Positions 44,133-53,274 are shown, numbered from the stretch's first letter. The stretch: 62,116 bases of DNA from Chloroflexota bacterium (GCA_016197225.1 JACPWC010000069.1:1-62116), one strand, 5' to 3'. Notes: generated by a model not told the origin, from the sequence alone. Numbers and translations are program-made.

Positions 44133-44175
44133 AAACCCTCCCGGCGGCTCAGGCCAACCTTCGGGAGGGTTTTCA
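44133..44175 (+). terminator. Rho-independent terminator after the sensor kinase
   Basis: AAACCCTCCCG (44133-44143) pairs with CGGGAGGGTTT (44162-44172), with an 18-nt loop and a run of T directly after the stem. It closes the two-component operon and separates it from the copper genes. Confidence 0.82.
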
Positions 44176-44213
44176 TTTTTCGCTATGCGCTAAACAGCTC
44201 GTCTCCCGCACCC

Positions 44214-44278
44214 GCCAAATGGCGTATACCCGCACCCGCAAAACGACGCTAGGGATTGTCGCGCTTATTCGCTAGACT
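44214..44278 (+). promoter_or_regulatory. AAATGGCG-type promoter of the first copper operon
   Basis: GCCAAATGGCGTATAC at 44214-44229 contains the GCC-AAAT-GGC core of the dyad GTATACGCC/GGCGTATAC. TAGACT at 44273-44278 serves as -10, 56 bp after the first A of AAATGGCG; TTGTC lies at 44256-44260. The same layout is seen at 56753, 60883 and, on the minus strand, 60805. The gene starts 19 nt later. Confidence 0.55.
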
Positions 44279-44296
44279 TGCATAAAGGTGACGGCC

Positions 44297-44689
44297 ATGA
44301 ACGAGAGCCTCGTTTTCAACTTCGACAGCGAAACCGCCATCAAAGCCGTGATGACAACCCTTGCCCGACGTGGTTTGTATGTTATCCGAAGTTTTGACTT
44401 GCAGTCGGCCCTCGGCGCTCACGGCGGTTGCGAATGTCCTCATCATGGCACTGCCCAGTGCAATTGCCAGTTCGTAGTGCTGCTCGTGTACGGTGAGGCC
44501 GCCGAGCCGGTGGTCATCACAACGCACAGCCGCGACAACCGGACTGAGGCCCGGATCGTCCACGATGCGGCGACTATCCCCGACCCGCGCTTGGCTGGGG
44601 AAGTGATGGCCGCCCTCGTGGAGGCGGCCATCATGTTGCCGATGGCCTCGTCTACTGTGGAAAGGAATTCGTATGACCAGCATTGCTAA
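44297..44689 (+). CDS. Conserved small protein with Cys/His cluster, before CopA
   Basis: 130 aa from ATG 44297, with AAAGG ahead. The centre carries [17 protein letters not shown], that is Cys-x-Cys-x2-His-His-x4-Cys-x-Cys, a likely soft-metal (copper) site. The first part ([22 protein letters not shown]) recalls DUF302-type alpha/beta folds. An alternative GTG at 44288 adds three residues. It overlaps the CopA start by 17 nt, so a copper sensor, chaperone or buffer role is likely, but I do not know a named family member. Confidence 0.72.
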   Translation: MNESLVFNFDSETAIKAVMTTLARRGLYVIRSFDLQSALGAHGGCECPHHGTAQCNCQFVVLLVYGEAAEPVVITTHSRDNRTEARIVHDAATIPDPRLAGEVMAALVEAAIMLPMASSTVERNSYDQHC

Positions 44690-47267
44690 ATCTCTCAGCT
44701 TGCCCGTTCAGGGCATGACCTGCGCTTCGTGCGTATCGCACGTCGAAGGCGCGCTCAAAGAACTACCCGGTGTGTCGAACGTCGTCGTCAATCTCGGAAC
44801 CAACAAAGCCGGCCTGACTTACGACCCGGCCCATGTGACACTGGCCGACATGGCCCGCGCTATTGACGATGTGGGCTACCGCGTGCCCACTGCCGAACTC
44901 ACCCTGGACGTGCGCGGCATGACCTGTGCTTCGTGCGTCTCGCATGTCGAAGAAGCACTCAAGGAACTCGACGGCGTAACGGACGCCGTTGTCAATCTTG
45001 GGCTGAACACGGCCCGCGTGACTTACGTCCCCGGCGTGGTGAGTGTCAGCGCCATGAAACGCGCCGTGCGCGAAGTTGGTTACGAGGCGCAGGAGCGCAG
45101 TGGAGGCGCAGACGCCCTCGACCGCGAGCGGCAGGCGCGCGAGGAAGAAATCAAGCGGCAGGGGCGCAACTTGCTGATCGCCGGAGTCATTGGGCTGATT
45201 GTCATGATTGGCACGTTCTACGACATGCTCGGCCCGTTCAAAGCCTTCGTCCCGATATGGCTCTCGTACAAGTGGATCATCGGCCTGCTCACCACGCCCA
45301 TCGTCTTCGGGCCGGGGCGGCAGTTCTTCACCAATTCGTGGAAGGGCCTCAGACACGGCGTCACCGACATGAACCTGCTCTACGCCACCGGTATCGGCGC
45401 GGCCTACGGCATTGCCGTCATCAACACCCTGTTTCCGAATGCCGGCTTCGGCGGCGAAGGCGCGACCTTCTTCGAGAGCGCAGCCTTGCTCACCGCCTTC
45501 ATCATCCTGGGGCGCTGGCTCGAAGCTCTGACTCGCGGGCGCACCTCGGAAGCCATCCGTAAACTGATGAAGCTTCAGCCCAAGATTGCCCGCGTGATTC
45601 GGGATGGCAGAGAAGAAGAAATTCCCGCCGACGAAGTTGAGATTGACGACCTGATTCTGGTCCGCCCCGGCGAAAGCATCCCGGTGGACGGCGCGGTAAT
45701 TGAAGGCTACTCGGCGGTGGACGAGTCCATGCTGACCGGTGAGAGCCTGCCGGTTGAGAAGAAGGCGGGGGACAACGTCATCGGCGGCACCTTGAACAAG
45801 ACCGGTGCGTTCAAATTCGCCGCCACCCGCGTGGGCAAAGACACGGCCCTGGCGCAGATCATCAAACTTGTCGAAGACGCCCAGGCCAGCAAAGCGCCGA
45901 TTCAAAAATTGGCCGACTGGGTGGCCGGGCACTTCATCCTCGGCGTCCACGTGTTGGCCGTCGCCGTATTCGTGTTTTGGTTCTTCTTCGGCTACCAGAT
46001 GTTCTTCGACCCGAACAGCGCCTTCATTCTTTCACCCTACAAGTTGGGCGAGATCGGGGTGTTCGGCTTCTCGCTCCTGCTCTCGGTGACGGTGCTGGTC
46101 ATCTCCTGCCCGTGCGCGGTGGGGTTGGCCACGCCGAGCGCGATGATGGCCGGGACGGGCAAGGCCGCCGAGCACGGGGTGCTGTTCAAAGGCGCGGAAG
46201 CGATTGAGAACGCCAGCAAGTTGCGGACGATTGTCTTCGACAAGACGGGGACGCTGACGAAGGGGGAGCCGTCGGTGACGGATGTCACCGAAAATCCCAA
46301 CTCCCAATTCCCAAATCCCAACGAAGTGTTGCGGCTGGCGGCGATTGCCGAGAAGAACAGCGAGCATCCGCTGGGCGAAGCGATTGTGCGCGGGGCGGAA
46401 ACGCGCGGCTTGGCTCTCGTGGAGGCCGAGTCTTTTAACTCCATCCCCGGCCACGGTGTGGAAGCCAAAGTTGAAGGGCGCGTCGTGTTGTTGGGCAATC
46501 GCAAACTCATGCGTGAGCATAAGATAGACTTCGCCTTGATGATGGCCGAGGCTGAGCGGCTGGAAGGCGAGGGCAAGACGGTGATGTTTGTGGCTATAGA
46601 CGGCCAGCCCGCCGGATTGATCGCCGTGGCCGACACGCTGAAGGAACACTCGGCGGAGGCTGTCAAGCGTCTGCATAAACTCGGCATTGAAACGGCGATG
46701 ATCACCGGCGACAACCGCCGCACCGCCGAAGCCATTGCCCGGCAGGTCGGAATTGACCGGGTGCTGGCCGAAGTGCTGCCACAGGACAAAGCCGAAGAAG
46801 TGAAAAAACTTCAGAGCGCGGGTAAGAAAGTGGCGATGGTGGGCGATGGCGTCAACGACGCCCCGGCGCTGGCGCAGGCCGACGTGGGCATGGCGATTGG
46901 GTCAGGCACGGACGTGGCGAAAGAGACGGGCGATGTCATCCTCATCAAAGACGACATCCGCGATGTGGTGGTGGCACTCGAAGTCGCCAAGGCCACCATG
47001 CGCAAGGTCAAGCAAAATCTGTTTTGGGCCTTCATCTATAACGTGCTGGGCATCCCGCTCGGCGCGGGGCTGTTCTACCCCTTCGTTGCACTGATCATCA
47101 GTCCAGAACTGGCGGGGTTGCTGATGGCGATCAGTTCGGTAACGGTCACGCTTAATACATTACTCCTCAAAGGCTTCAAACCTTCAATTCGGCGTCATGA
47201 TAAACCGCGGCCCAGCGTGGGCGGCCTGAAGACACAACTGGCTCCGGCGACCGCCAGCGGCGATTGA
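44673..47267 (+). CDS. copA: Copper-translocating P-type ATPase, CopA-like (first copy)
   Basis: 864 aa, complete. Two N-terminal HMA domains, each with [12 protein letters not shown] (about 14-25 and 87-98); TM region; TGES actuator motif (MLTGESLP); transmembrane CPC in [14 protein letters not shown]; phosphorylation site [20 protein letters not shown] nucleotide-binding motif; and [10 protein letters not shown] hinge. Together these define a Cu(I) exporter. A repeat-derived stretch [13 protein letters not shown] follows [17 protein letters not shown]. It overlaps the small Cys/His gene and heads a set of tiny membrane genes. Confidence 0.96.
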   Translation: MTSIAKSLSLPVQGMTCASCVSHVEGALKELPGVSNVVVNLGTNKAGLTYDPAHVTLADMARAIDDVGYRVPTAELTLDVRGMTCASCVSHVEEALKELDGVTDAVVNLGLNTARVTYVPGVVSVSAMKRAVREVGYEAQERSGGADALDRERQAREEEIKRQGRNLLIAGVIGLIVMIGTFYDMLGPFKAFVPIWLSYKWIIGLLTTPIVFGPGRQFFTNSWKGLRHGVTDMNLLYATGIGAAYGIAVINTLFPNAGFGGEGATFFESAALLTAFIILGRWLEALTRGRTSEAIRKLMKLQPKIARVIRDGREEEIPADEVEIDDLILVRPGESIPVDGAVIEGYSAVDESMLTGESLPVEKKAGDNVIGGTLNKTGAFKFAATRVGKDTALAQIIKLVEDAQASKAPIQKLADWVAGHFILGVHVLAVAVFVFWFFFGYQMFFDPNSAFILSPYKLGEIGVFGFSLLLSVTVLVISCPCAVGLATPSAMMAGTGKAAEHGVLFKGAEAIENASKLRTIVFDKTGTLTKGEPSVTDVTENPNSQFPNPNEVLRLAAIAEKNSEHPLGEAIVRGAETRGLALVEAESFNSIPGHGVEAKVEGRVVLLGNRKLMREHKIDFALMMAEAERLEGEGKTVMFVAIDGQPAGLIAVADTLKEHSAEAVKRLHKLGIETAMITGDNRRTAEAIARQVGIDRVLAEVLPQDKAEEVKKLQSAGKKVAMVGDGVNDAPALAQADVGMAIGSGTDVAKETGDVILIKDDIRDVVVALEVAKATMRKVKQNLFWAFIYNVLGIPLGAGLFYPFVALIISPELAGLLMAISSVTVTLNTLLLKGFKPSIRRHDKPRPSVGGLKTQLAPATASGD
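46292..46322. repeat. In-frame AATCCCA heptamer-type repeat in the first copA
   Basis: AAATCCCAACTCCCAATTCC followed by CAAATCCCAAC repeats an AATCCCA/AACTCCC/AATTCCC heptamer and adds [10 protein letters not shown] to the protein. The insertion sits just after [13 protein letters not shown], the same place where the two other ATPases of the island carry a different repeat. Confidence 0.7.
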
Positions 47268-47283
47268 GGAAAGGAACAGAAAC

Positions 47284-47505
47284 ATGGAACACGAACAAGT
47301 GGAAAAAGAAGTAGCGCGCAGAAGCGCGTTGATTTACCTGCCAATTTCCCTCGGCGCAGCATTGTTATTTCTGCTGGCCGCCAGCCTGCTTGGCGATTAT
47401 TCGCTCGTGGCGAAGTTTGGCGGGGCAGTCTGGGTCGGCCTGCTCAGCTTAATTGTAAGCATGCCGATCGTCACCGCGCGGGTCAAGAAACAGTTCAAGG
47501 CTTAG
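47284..47505 (+). CDS. Small two-TM membrane protein
   Basis: 73 aa, AGGAAAGG ahead of ATG 47284. Two hydrophobic segments (about 15-35 and 43-63) with a charged N-terminus (MEHEQVEKEVARRS) and a basic C-terminus (RVKKQFKA). No known domain. It follows CopA by 16 nt and precedes two more small membrane genes, so it is probably part of the copper operon. Confidence 0.7.
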   Translation: MEHEQVEKEVARRSALIYLPISLGAALLFLLAASLLGDYSLVAKFGGAVWVGLLSLIVSMPIVTARVKKQFKA

Positions 47506-47535
47506 GAGAGGCTTCTAGCTTGTCGGGAGGACACG

Positions 47536-47733
47536 ATGTTCAAGCGGCTCGGTTTCCACTCGGATGAAATGGCGCTGGCTTTTGTGCTCTGGCTCTGCAC
47601 TCTGCCGTTAGTCGGCCTGCTTGTTATCCCGCTTTTCGGCCTGAAAGTCGCTGGGATCGTCGCCCTCACTTTGTTATTCATCGCCGCCGCTATCTGTTGG
47701 GGCGTGTGTACCTGGAAAGTTTTCAAAGGTTGA
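47536..47733 (+). CDS. Small two-TM membrane protein
   Basis: 65 aa, GGGAGGAC ahead of ATG 47536. Two long hydrophobic segments (about 12-33 and 37-60) almost fill the protein. There are single Cys residues in each (ALWLCTLPLV... and CWGVCTW-like), a possible soft-metal feature. No family recognised; role inferred only from position in the copper operon. Confidence 0.65.
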   Translation: MFKRLGFHSDEMALAFVLWLCTLPLVGLLVIPLFGLKVAGIVALTLLFIAAAICWGVCTWKVFKG

Positions 47734-47753
47734 GGCTCAGAGAGGAGAGACCG

Positions 47754-47957
47754 ATGGGCATTGGCACACTTTTCTTGATCGGTGTTGGCATCATCGTCGT
47801 CCTCATCGTCCTCGATTTGTTCTTCACTGGTGGGGCGGGCACGATGGGCATGATGCATGGCACGGCGATGATGATGAGCAATCCTATCGGGCAGGCTATC
47901 CTGCTGGTGCTAATAGCAATTCTGGGCGTACTCGTGTACGCCGTATTCTTCCGCTGA
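47754..47957 (+). CDS. Small Met-rich two-TM protein
   Basis: 67 aa from ATG 47754, AGAGGAGAG ahead. Two TM segments bracket a loop MGMMHGTAMMMSN, a Met/His cluster suited to Cu(I). An upstream GTG-type start (47697) lies inside the previous gene and is not preferred. Similar Met/Gly or Met/His clusters occur in several other proteins of this island. Confidence 0.68.
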   Translation: MGIGTLFLIGVGIIVVLIVLDLFFTGGAGTMGMMHGTAMMMSNPIGQAILLVLIAILGVLVYAVFFR

Positions 47958-47973
47958 AAGGAGGTGAACCACA

Positions 47974-48147
47974 ATGGCAAAAGACCCGGTCTGCGGCATG
48001 GAAGTGGATGAGAAGAAGGCGGCGGGCAAATCGGAATACAACGGGCAGGCGTATTACTTCTGCTCGCCCGGCTGCAAAAAATCGTTTGACAAAGAGCCGG
48101 AGAAGTATGTCGGCAAGAAAGAAGAACACGCCGGCCACCAGCATTAG
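47974..48147 (+). CDS. YHS-domain protein
   Basis: 57 aa. MAKDPVCGMEVDEKKAAGKS and YYFCSPGCKKSFDKEPEKYV form a complete YHS/TRASH-like metal domain (Cys at about 7, 32 and 36), with a His-containing tail ending HAGHQH. A near-perfect AAAGGAGGTG Shine-Dalgarno lies 6 nt ahead of ATG 47974. YHS domains accompany copper ATPases and are thought to bind the metal. Confidence 0.9.
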   Translation: MAKDPVCGMEVDEKKAAGKSEYNGQAYYFCSPGCKKSFDKEPEKYVGKKEEHAGHQH

Positions 48148-48162
48148 GCCGCTGTCTCGTAT

Positions 48163-48217
48163 GTTCAGACTTCCGAAGTCTTGCGGAGCATAAGCGTAGC
48201 ACTTCGGGAGTCTGAAC
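48163..48217. repeat. 17-bp imperfect inverted repeat
   Basis: GTTCAGACTTCCGAAGT (48163-48179) and ACTTCGGGAGTCTGAAC (48201-48217) pair with one mismatch. It lies between the YHS gene and the lgt-like gene and resembles other dispersed GTCTGAAC-type palindromes. No T-run follows. Confidence 0.75.
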
Positions 48218-48232
48218 AATTGAAGGTTAGCA

Positions 48233-49030
48233 ATGATTACTATTAGTATTGATCCGATCCTCTTCAGCATCGGCCACTTCATGGTGCGCTGGTACAGCGT
48301 CATCGTTCTCACCGCCATCCTCACCGGCGTGTGGCTGGCGGCGCGCGAGGCCGGGCGCAAAGGCTTCAACAAAAATGACATCTACGACGGCGCGTTGTGG
48401 GTGGTTATCGGCGGTTTGCTCGGCGCGCGGCTCTTTCACGTGCTCGATCACTGGCCGCACGAGTATGCGCTGAATCCCGTGCGCGCCCTGTACATCTGGG
48501 AAGGTGGGCTGGCGATCTGGGGTGGGGTGGTCGGCGGGCTGATCGCGGCCACGATCCTCGCGTGGCAGCGTGGCTGGCAATTGCCGCGCTTGCTCGACGC
48601 AGTGGCCCCCGGCCTCGTCCTCGCGCAAGCTATCGGGCGTGTGGCCTGCATCATCACCGGTGACGCGATGGGCAAGCCCACCACCGGCCCGCTTGGATTC
48701 GCCTATACCAGCCCCAATGCGATGGTGCCACAGTTGGGCGTGTACTACACTCCCATGCCCCTATACGAGATTGTCGTCAACTTGGGCATATTCGCATTGC
48801 TTTGGCAACTCCGCAAAAAGAACTGGCCTGATGGTCTGCTGTTCCTTGTCTATCTCGCTATTTACAGCGTGGAGCGATTCTTGCTGGCCTTCACCAGTTC
48901 GTATCAAATCATCGCCTTCGGGCTGACGCAGTCACAAATTGTCGCCCTCGTCGCCCTCGCCGCCGCCCTACCGCTGATCGCCTGGAGGCTGACCGGGATA
49001 AGCCGCTCCGGGGTCGCTCCGGCAAAGTAA
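48233..49030 (+). CDS. lgt: Prolipoprotein diacylglyceryl transferase (Lgt) homologue
   Basis: 265 aa, seven hydrophobic segments. The Lgt layout is clear (FSIGHFMVRWYSVIV at the start, YIWEGGLAIWGGVVGGL, and VAPGLVLAQAIGRVACIITGDAMGKPTTGP), though the usual GRxGNFxNGE reads GRVACIITGD, so it is a divergent member. The enzyme would attach diacylglycerol to lipobox Cys residues. Several lipoproteins lie in the same island (56141, 59003, 60725). Confidence 0.85.
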   Translation: MITISIDPILFSIGHFMVRWYSVIVLTAILTGVWLAAREAGRKGFNKNDIYDGALWVVIGGLLGARLFHVLDHWPHEYALNPVRALYIWEGGLAIWGGVVGGLIAATILAWQRGWQLPRLLDAVAPGLVLAQAIGRVACIITGDAMGKPTTGPLGFAYTSPNAMVPQLGVYYTPMPLYEIVVNLGIFALLWQLRKKNWPDGLLFLVYLAIYSVERFLLAFTSSYQIIAFGLTQSQIVALVALAAALPLIAWRLTGISRSGVAPAK

Positions 49031-49040
49031 GCTTCGAATC

Positions 49041-49094
49041 TTCACCGCGCCTTGGGCGAACCTTCATAGCTTCTTCACAGGTTATAGCTATAGT
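49041..49094 (+). promoter_or_regulatory. TTCA-box promoter (site A)
   Basis: TTCAC (49041-49045), TTCAT (49063-49067) and TTCAC (49074-49078) stand at 0, 22 and 33 bp; TATAGT (49089-49094) is the -10, 48 bp after the first box. The same geometry occurs at 56056 and 58195. Direct repeats at 11 bp spacing are typical of OmpR/PhoB-type regulators. Confidence 0.72.
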
Positions 49095-49123
49095 GTCACT
49101 CAGAAACAACTTTGGAGGCCAAT

Positions 49124-49489
49124 ATGAGCAAAGGATTGCAATGGACTCTCGGCCTTAGCGCCGTCTTAATCGCCCTCACCCTTATCGCTTCGACCGTCCT
49201 GTCGTTCTTCTTCCCGCAGGCCGGTTGGGGCGGGATGGGGCCTGGGCACATGTATGGAGGTGGAACTATGATGGGTGGACTCGGAATGATGTCGCTGTTC
49301 GGCATCGGGATGCTGTTGGGACCGCTGTTGTTCGTCGGGCTGATCGTGCTCGGCGTGGTCTGGCTGGTGAGGAGCGCGGGGACGCCAAGCGCGCCTCAAC
49401 CGCCCGCCGCCAGCACATTTTGTATCCACTGCGGCAAGCCGCTTCAGGCCGGTTGGAAGGCTTGCCCGTACTGCGGCGAAAAGGTTTGA
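49124..49489 (+). CDS. Membrane protein with Met/Gly stretch and C-terminal zinc ribbon
   Basis: 121 aa from ATG 49124 (GGAGG at 49114). Two TM segments (about 8-28 and 55-85) surround GGMGPGHMYGGGTMMGGLGMM, and the C-terminus holds FCIHCGKPLQAGWKACPYCGEK, a CxxC...CxxC zinc ribbon. It is the first gene behind the TTCA-box promoter A. A metal-sensing or buffering role is plausible; no exact family is recognised. Confidence 0.78.
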   Translation: MSKGLQWTLGLSAVLIALTLIASTVLSFFFPQAGWGGMGPGHMYGGGTMMGGLGMMSLFGIGMLLGPLLFVGLIVLGVVWLVRSAGTPSAPQPPAASTFCIHCGKPLQAGWKACPYCGEKV

Positions 49490-49514
49490 GCCTGACGTGT
49501 GGTAACCCAGCCGG

Positions 49515-49542
49515 GGCCGGAGCCGACATGCTCCGGCCTTTT
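49515..49542 (+). terminator. Rho-independent terminator
   Basis: GGCCGGAGC (49515-49523) pairs perfectly with GCTCCGGCC (49530-49538), 6-nt loop, followed by TTTT. It ends the single-gene transcript from promoter A. Confidence 0.85.
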
Positions 49543-49559
49543 GGGTATAAACTACCGGC

Positions 49560-49970
49560 ATGGCCCAAACAATCCTCGTCGTGGATGACGAACCGCAAAT
49601 CGTGAAGGTCCTGCGCGGCTATCTGGAACAGGCCAGGTTCCGTGTTGTGACGGCCAACGACGGCCAATTAGCGCTCACGCAATACAAGCACGAGAAGCCT
49701 GACCTCCGTGCCAAGGCGGTCGATGGGCCTCCGTTCCATCCTGCTCAATCCCCAGCGCATCGCGCAACTCCTCGGCAATCTAATCGGCAACGCCATCCGC
49801 CATACGCCCGAGAGCGGGGCGATAGGTCCGGCGTTCACTGACCACTGATCACCGTCTGTTGTTCACTGTCTCCGACACCGGCTCCAGCATCCTCCTCGAG
49901 TCACTACCACACATTTTCGACCGTCGTTTTGCCGTTAACCTGATTCTGACCACGCTATCGAAATCCGACT
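49560..49970 (+). pseudogene. Decayed two-component system (response regulator plus histidine kinase scraps)
   Basis: The frame from ATG 49560 starts as a receiver domain (TILVVDDEPQIVKVLRGYLEQARFRVVTANDG..LALTQYKHEKPDL) but breaks before the phospho-acceptor Asp. Another frame around 49738-49820 reads LNPQRIAQLLGNLIGNAIRH and then TPE (HATPase N-box), and a third from 49859 has FTVSDTGSSILLESLPHIFDR (G1 box region). The pieces keep the normal order regulator-kinase with large internal losses. Nothing here could be functional. No gene is seen from 49971 to 50096. Confidence 0.78.
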
Positions 49971-50096
49971 GGCATAGGCCATTTTGCTTATCAGAGAATA
50001 GGTGGAATCGCGCTATTCAAATCCCCGCCGATTGCCTACACTGTCACTATGCCGACCAAGTCGGCGCTATTCTCGGTTGAGAGAAAGGCAAATCTT

Positions 50097-50738
50097 ATGC
50101 TAATCAAAGACCCTGTATGTGGAATGCAGATTGATTCTGAAACGGCCTTTGCCACCCGGACGGTGAAAGGCCAAACATTTTACTTTTGCTCGGAGAATTG
50201 TGTGAAACAGTTCGAGGCCTCGCCCGCCGCGCCTGTGAAACACGCTACTGTCCACTCGGCGACAACCGGCGTCCCCGATGGCGCCAGTGGTCCGGTGCGG
50301 CTGGAACTCCCGGTGCGTGGCCTCAACCGCTCCGGCGGGCCTGCCCTGGCCCAGGCTTTACAAGCCGTGCCTGGCGTGAGCAAAGCCTACGTCAACGTTC
50401 GTAGTGGTCGCACGGCTATTGAATACGATCCGGCGCGCGCCAAGGCGGCTGATTTTGTAGACGCGGTGCGCGCCGCTGGTTTCAGCACTGACGGCCAAAC
50501 CATGCGGCTAAAAGTGAACGGCCTGTACTGCGCCGAGTGTGTCGTCCGAATTGAAAACGCGCTCAAGGCGACCCCTGGTGTGCTGGGCGCGACAATGAAT
50601 GCGGCGACGAATGAGGTGAAGGTAGAGTATTCACCCGTCATCGGCGACTTGAGTTTGCTGACGAAGGCCGTCGAAAGTGCCGGACCATATAAATCGACTC
50701 GCGCCGCCGAAGCCTCTGAACCGGAGATGGATAAATAG
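50097..50738 (+). CDS. N-terminal part of a second CopA-like ATPase (YHS plus two HMA-like domains)
   Basis: 213 aa from ATG 50097. YHS domain KDPVCGMQIDSETAFATRT...YFCSENCVKQFEA; then an HMA-like domain without CxxC (LPVRGLNRSGGPALAQALQA), then one with CxxC (VNGLYCAECVVRIENALKA). TAG at 50736-50738 ends the frame; the same frame continues with AQATEQEYR, the usual sequence before the first TM helix of CopA. About 50 residues containing the first TM helices are missing before the next part begins, in another frame. Confidence 0.82.
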   Translation: MLIKDPVCGMQIDSETAFATRTVKGQTFYFCSENCVKQFEASPAAPVKHATVHSATTGVPDGASGPVRLELPVRGLNRSGGPALAQALQAVPGVSKAYVNVRSGRTAIEYDPARAKAADFVDAVRAAGFSTDGQTMRLKVNGLYCAECVVRIENALKATPGVLGATMNAATNEVKVEYSPVIGDLSLLTKAVESAGPYKSTRAAEASEPEMDK

Positions 50739-50767
50739 GCGCAGGCCACTGAGCAAGAATATCGCCC

Positions 50768-52630
50768 GTGTTGGCTTATTCTGGCAGTCAGTTCTTCGTC
50801 GGCGCGTGGGAAGGCCTCAAGCATCGCTCGGCCAACATGCACACCCTCATCGCTCTTGGCACCGGCGTGGCCTGGATTTATTCCACTATCGCTTTGCTTT
50901 TCCCGCAAATCTTCCCTTCGGAAGAATTCACCGACGTGTATTACGACGTGACTGTCGTCGTCACGGCGCTGGTCGTGCTCGGCCTGGCAATGGAGATCAG
51001 GGCCAAAGGCCGGACCTCTGAGGCGATCAAGAAACTCATTGGCCTGCAAGCCAAGACGGCGCGCGTCCTCCGCGACGGTAAAGAAGTGGACATCCCGGTT
51101 GAGGAAGTGTTGACAGGTGACATCGTGGTCGTTCGCCCCGGCGAGAAAATCCCGGTGGACGGCGAAGTGATCGAGGGCCAATCGGCAGTGGACGAGTCGA
51201 TGATCACCGGCGAGTCCCTGCCCGTCTCAAAGAAAGTTGGCGACGAGGTCATCGGCGCGACGATCAACAAGACCGGCTCGTTCAGGTTCCGCGCTACCAA
51301 GGTTGGCAAGGACACCGCGCTCTCGAACATCATCCGGCTGGTGCAGGACGCGCAGGGAAGTAAGGTGCCTATCCAGCGCATCGTGGATCAGGTGTCGGCC
51401 TATTTCACCCCATCGGTAATGATCCTGGCTATCATCGGGTTCGTGATCTGGTACGACTTCGGCCCCTCTCCGGGGCTGACGTACGCGCTCATTGTGGCTG
51501 TGACGACGCTCATCATCGCCTGCCCCTGCGCGCTCGGCATGGCTACGCCCATGAGCCTGACGACCGGCATCGGCCTCGGCGCGCAGAACGGAATTCTGAT
51601 CCGTTCCGGTGATGCTTTGCAAGCCGCCGAGAAACTTAACGCGATCATTCTGGACAAGACCGGGACGATCACGAAGGGCAAGCCGGAGTTGACGGACATT
51701 GTGATCAGTGACCAGTTATCAGTGAACAGTGGTACTGATGACCGATCACTGTTCACTGATAACTTATTGCACTTGGCCGCTTCGGTTGAGAAGTCGTCCG
51801 AGCACCCGCTGGCGTCGGCGATTGTGGAAAGCGCGCAGGCGCGTGGTCTGAAATTGAGCGATGTGCAAACCTTTGAAGCCATCCCCGGCCACGGGGTCGC
51901 CGCCACTGTTGAGGGTCGCCGCATTCTCATTGGCAACCTGAAACTGATGAACCGCGAAGGCGTTGCTCTCGGCCCGCTTGAAGAAAAATCTAAAACCCTG
52001 GCCGACGACGGCAAGACCCCTATGTACGTCGCCATTGATGACAAAGCGGCAGGCATCATCGCCGTGGCCGATACCGTCAAAGAGGATTCCAAAGCCGCCA
52101 TCGCCACCCTGAAAAAGATGGGTATCGAAGTGGTGATGATCACTGGCGACAACGAGCGCACGGCCAAGGCCATCGCCCGGCAAGTGGGTGTTGACCGCGT
52201 GCTAGCCGAAGTCTTGCCGCAAGACAAAGCCTTCAACGTGCAGAAGTTGCAACTCGAAGGCAAGAAGGTGGCGATGGTTGGCGACGGCATCAACGACGCC
52301 CCGGCGCTGGCCCAGGCCGACATTGGCCTGGCGATTGGCACCGGCACGGATGTAGCCATTGAGGCCTCCGACATCACCCTCATCAAGGGCAGCCTGATGG
52401 GCGTGGTCACGGCTATCCAACTCAGCCGCGCCACCATGCGCAACGTGTATCAGAACCTGGTCGGCGCTTTCATTTATAACACCGCCGGTCTGCCGATCGC
52501 GTTGGGTGTGCTATACCCATTCTTCGGCATCCTGCTCTCGCCCCTGCTCGCGGCGCTGGCGATGTCGTTCAGCAGTGTGACCGTCATTAGCAATGCCAAC
52601 CGGCTCAAGAATTGGAAACCGTCCAATTGA
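50768..52630 (+). CDS. Second CopA-like ATPase, catalytic part
   Basis: 620 aa. It opens at GTG 50768 in the TM region ([34 protein letters not shown]) and includes MITGESLP, the CPC motif in [36 protein letters not shown] and [10 protein letters not shown]. Apart from the lost first TM helices it is complete. [17 protein letters not shown] is followed by a repeat-encoded insertion [19 protein letters not shown]. With 50097-50738 it was clearly one gene; either a real deletion or an assembly gap split it. Confidence 0.9.
   Translation: MLAYSGSQFFVGAWEGLKHRSANMHTLIALGTGVAWIYSTIALLFPQIFPSEEFTDVYYDVTVVVTALVVLGLAMEIRAKGRTSEAIKKLIGLQAKTARVLRDGKEVDIPVEEVLTGDIVVVRPGEKIPVDGEVIEGQSAVDESMITGESLPVSKKVGDEVIGATINKTGSFRFRATKVGKDTALSNIIRLVQDAQGSKVPIQRIVDQVSAYFTPSVMILAIIGFVIWYDFGPSPGLTYALIVAVTTLIIACPCALGMATPMSLTTGIGLGAQNGILIRSGDALQAAEKLNAIILDKTGTITKGKPELTDIVISDQLSVNSGTDDRSLFTDNLLHLAASVEKSSEHPLASAIVESAQARGLKLSDVQTFEAIPGHGVAATVEGRRILIGNLKLMNREGVALGPLEEKSKTLADDGKTPMYVAIDDKAAGIIAVADTVKEDSKAAIATLKKMGIEVVMITGDNERTAKAIARQVGVDRVLAEVLPQDKAFNVQKLQLEGKKVAMVGDGINDAPALAQADIGLAIGTGTDVAIEASDITLIKGSLMGVVTAIQLSRATMRNVYQNLVGAFIYNTAGLPIALGVLYPFFGILLSPLLAALAMSFSSVTVISNANRLKNWKPSN
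51715..51763. repeat. 17-bp palindrome inside the second copA, in frame
   Basis: GTTATCAGTGAACAGTG (51715-51731) and CACTGTTCACTGATAAC (51747-51763) pair perfectly around 15 nt. ATCAGTGACCA precedes it. The reading frame passes through and adds roughly 20 residues. Confidence 0.85.
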
Positions 52631-52639
52631 TGATTTTGG

Positions 52640-52689
52640 ATTGCTGATTGTTGATTGATAACCCCAATCAGAAATCAACAATCAGCAAT
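52640..52689. repeat. 17-bp inverted repeat between copA and a cupredoxin gene
   Basis: ATTGCTGATTGTTGATT (52640-52656) and AATCAACAATCAGCAAT (52673-52689) pair perfectly around 16 nt. It fills the gap before ATG 52708 and belongs to the TGATT/AATCA class of repeat words. Confidence 0.82.
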
Positions 52690-52707
52690 CACCAATGGAG
52701 AAACACT

Positions 52708-53085
52708 ATGACCCCGGATAAAATCTTCGTCACCCTCGGCGGCATCGCCGCCATCGCCCTCATCGTCTGGTTCTTCTGGTTGGTGAAGAAGGCCGGCGTG
52801 AAAGCGGCGTTGACCAGTGGCGGTTATCAAGAAGCGATGATATTGGTCAAAGGCGGTTACACGCCCGATGTCATCGTCGTCGAAAAAGGCAAGCCGGTGC
52901 GCTTGAACTTCGTCCGCGCCGAGTCGGCCTCGTGTTCGGAGATGGTGCTCATTCCCGACTTCAAGAAGAGCGCCAAGTTGCCTGAAGGCGAAACCGTGCC
53001 GGTGGAGTTCATCCCCGATAAGGCCGGTGAGTTCGAGTTCCAATGCCAGATGGGGATGCTGCGCGGAAAGTTGATTGTGGAATAA
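52708..53085 (+). CDS. Membrane-anchored cupredoxin-like protein
   Basis: 125 aa from ATG 52708 with TGGAG just ahead. One TM helix (about 8-26) and a cupredoxin fold: YTPDVIVVEKGKPVRLNFVRAESASCSEMVLIP with Cys-x2-Met, and FEFQCQMGMLRGKLIVE with Cys-x-Met-x-Met. The Cys/Met-rich ligand set suits Cu(I) transfer outside the membrane, next to the second CopA. Such proteins are commonly fused to, or encoded with, copper ATPases. Confidence 0.88.
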   Translation: MTPDKIFVTLGGIAAIALIVWFFWLVKKAGVKAALTSGGYQEAMILVKGGYTPDVIVVEKGKPVRLNFVRAESASCSEMVLIPDFKKSAKLPEGETVPVEFIPDKAGEFEFQCQMGMLRGKLIVE

Positions 53086-53163
53086 CGCCGTCCTCGTCAA
53101 CGCGGCCACCTTTATAGTCTTTGCCTTTAGTTTGCTGTTTACCGCTGGATAAAGTAACTGCCA

Positions 53164-53274
53164 GTGTGCACGCAAAGGTTGTCGCGGAGTTCGCATCCCC
53201 GGACGCGAACTTAGGCCGCATCTAGGGATGCGGCCTCCTCAGCCGGATTTGGCTGACATGTTTTGCGTGCACAC
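53164..53274. repeat. 111-bp element with terminal inverted repeats and internal hairpins
   Basis: GTGTGCACGCAAA (53164-53176) and TTTGCGTGCACAC (53262-53274) form 13-bp perfect ends. Inside lie three smaller hairpins: GTTCGCATCC/GGACGCGAAC (one G-T type mismatch), GGCCGCATC/GATGCGGCC and CAGCC/GGCTG. No coding sequence is inside. It resembles a MITE or a structured RNA. Confidence 0.72.
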
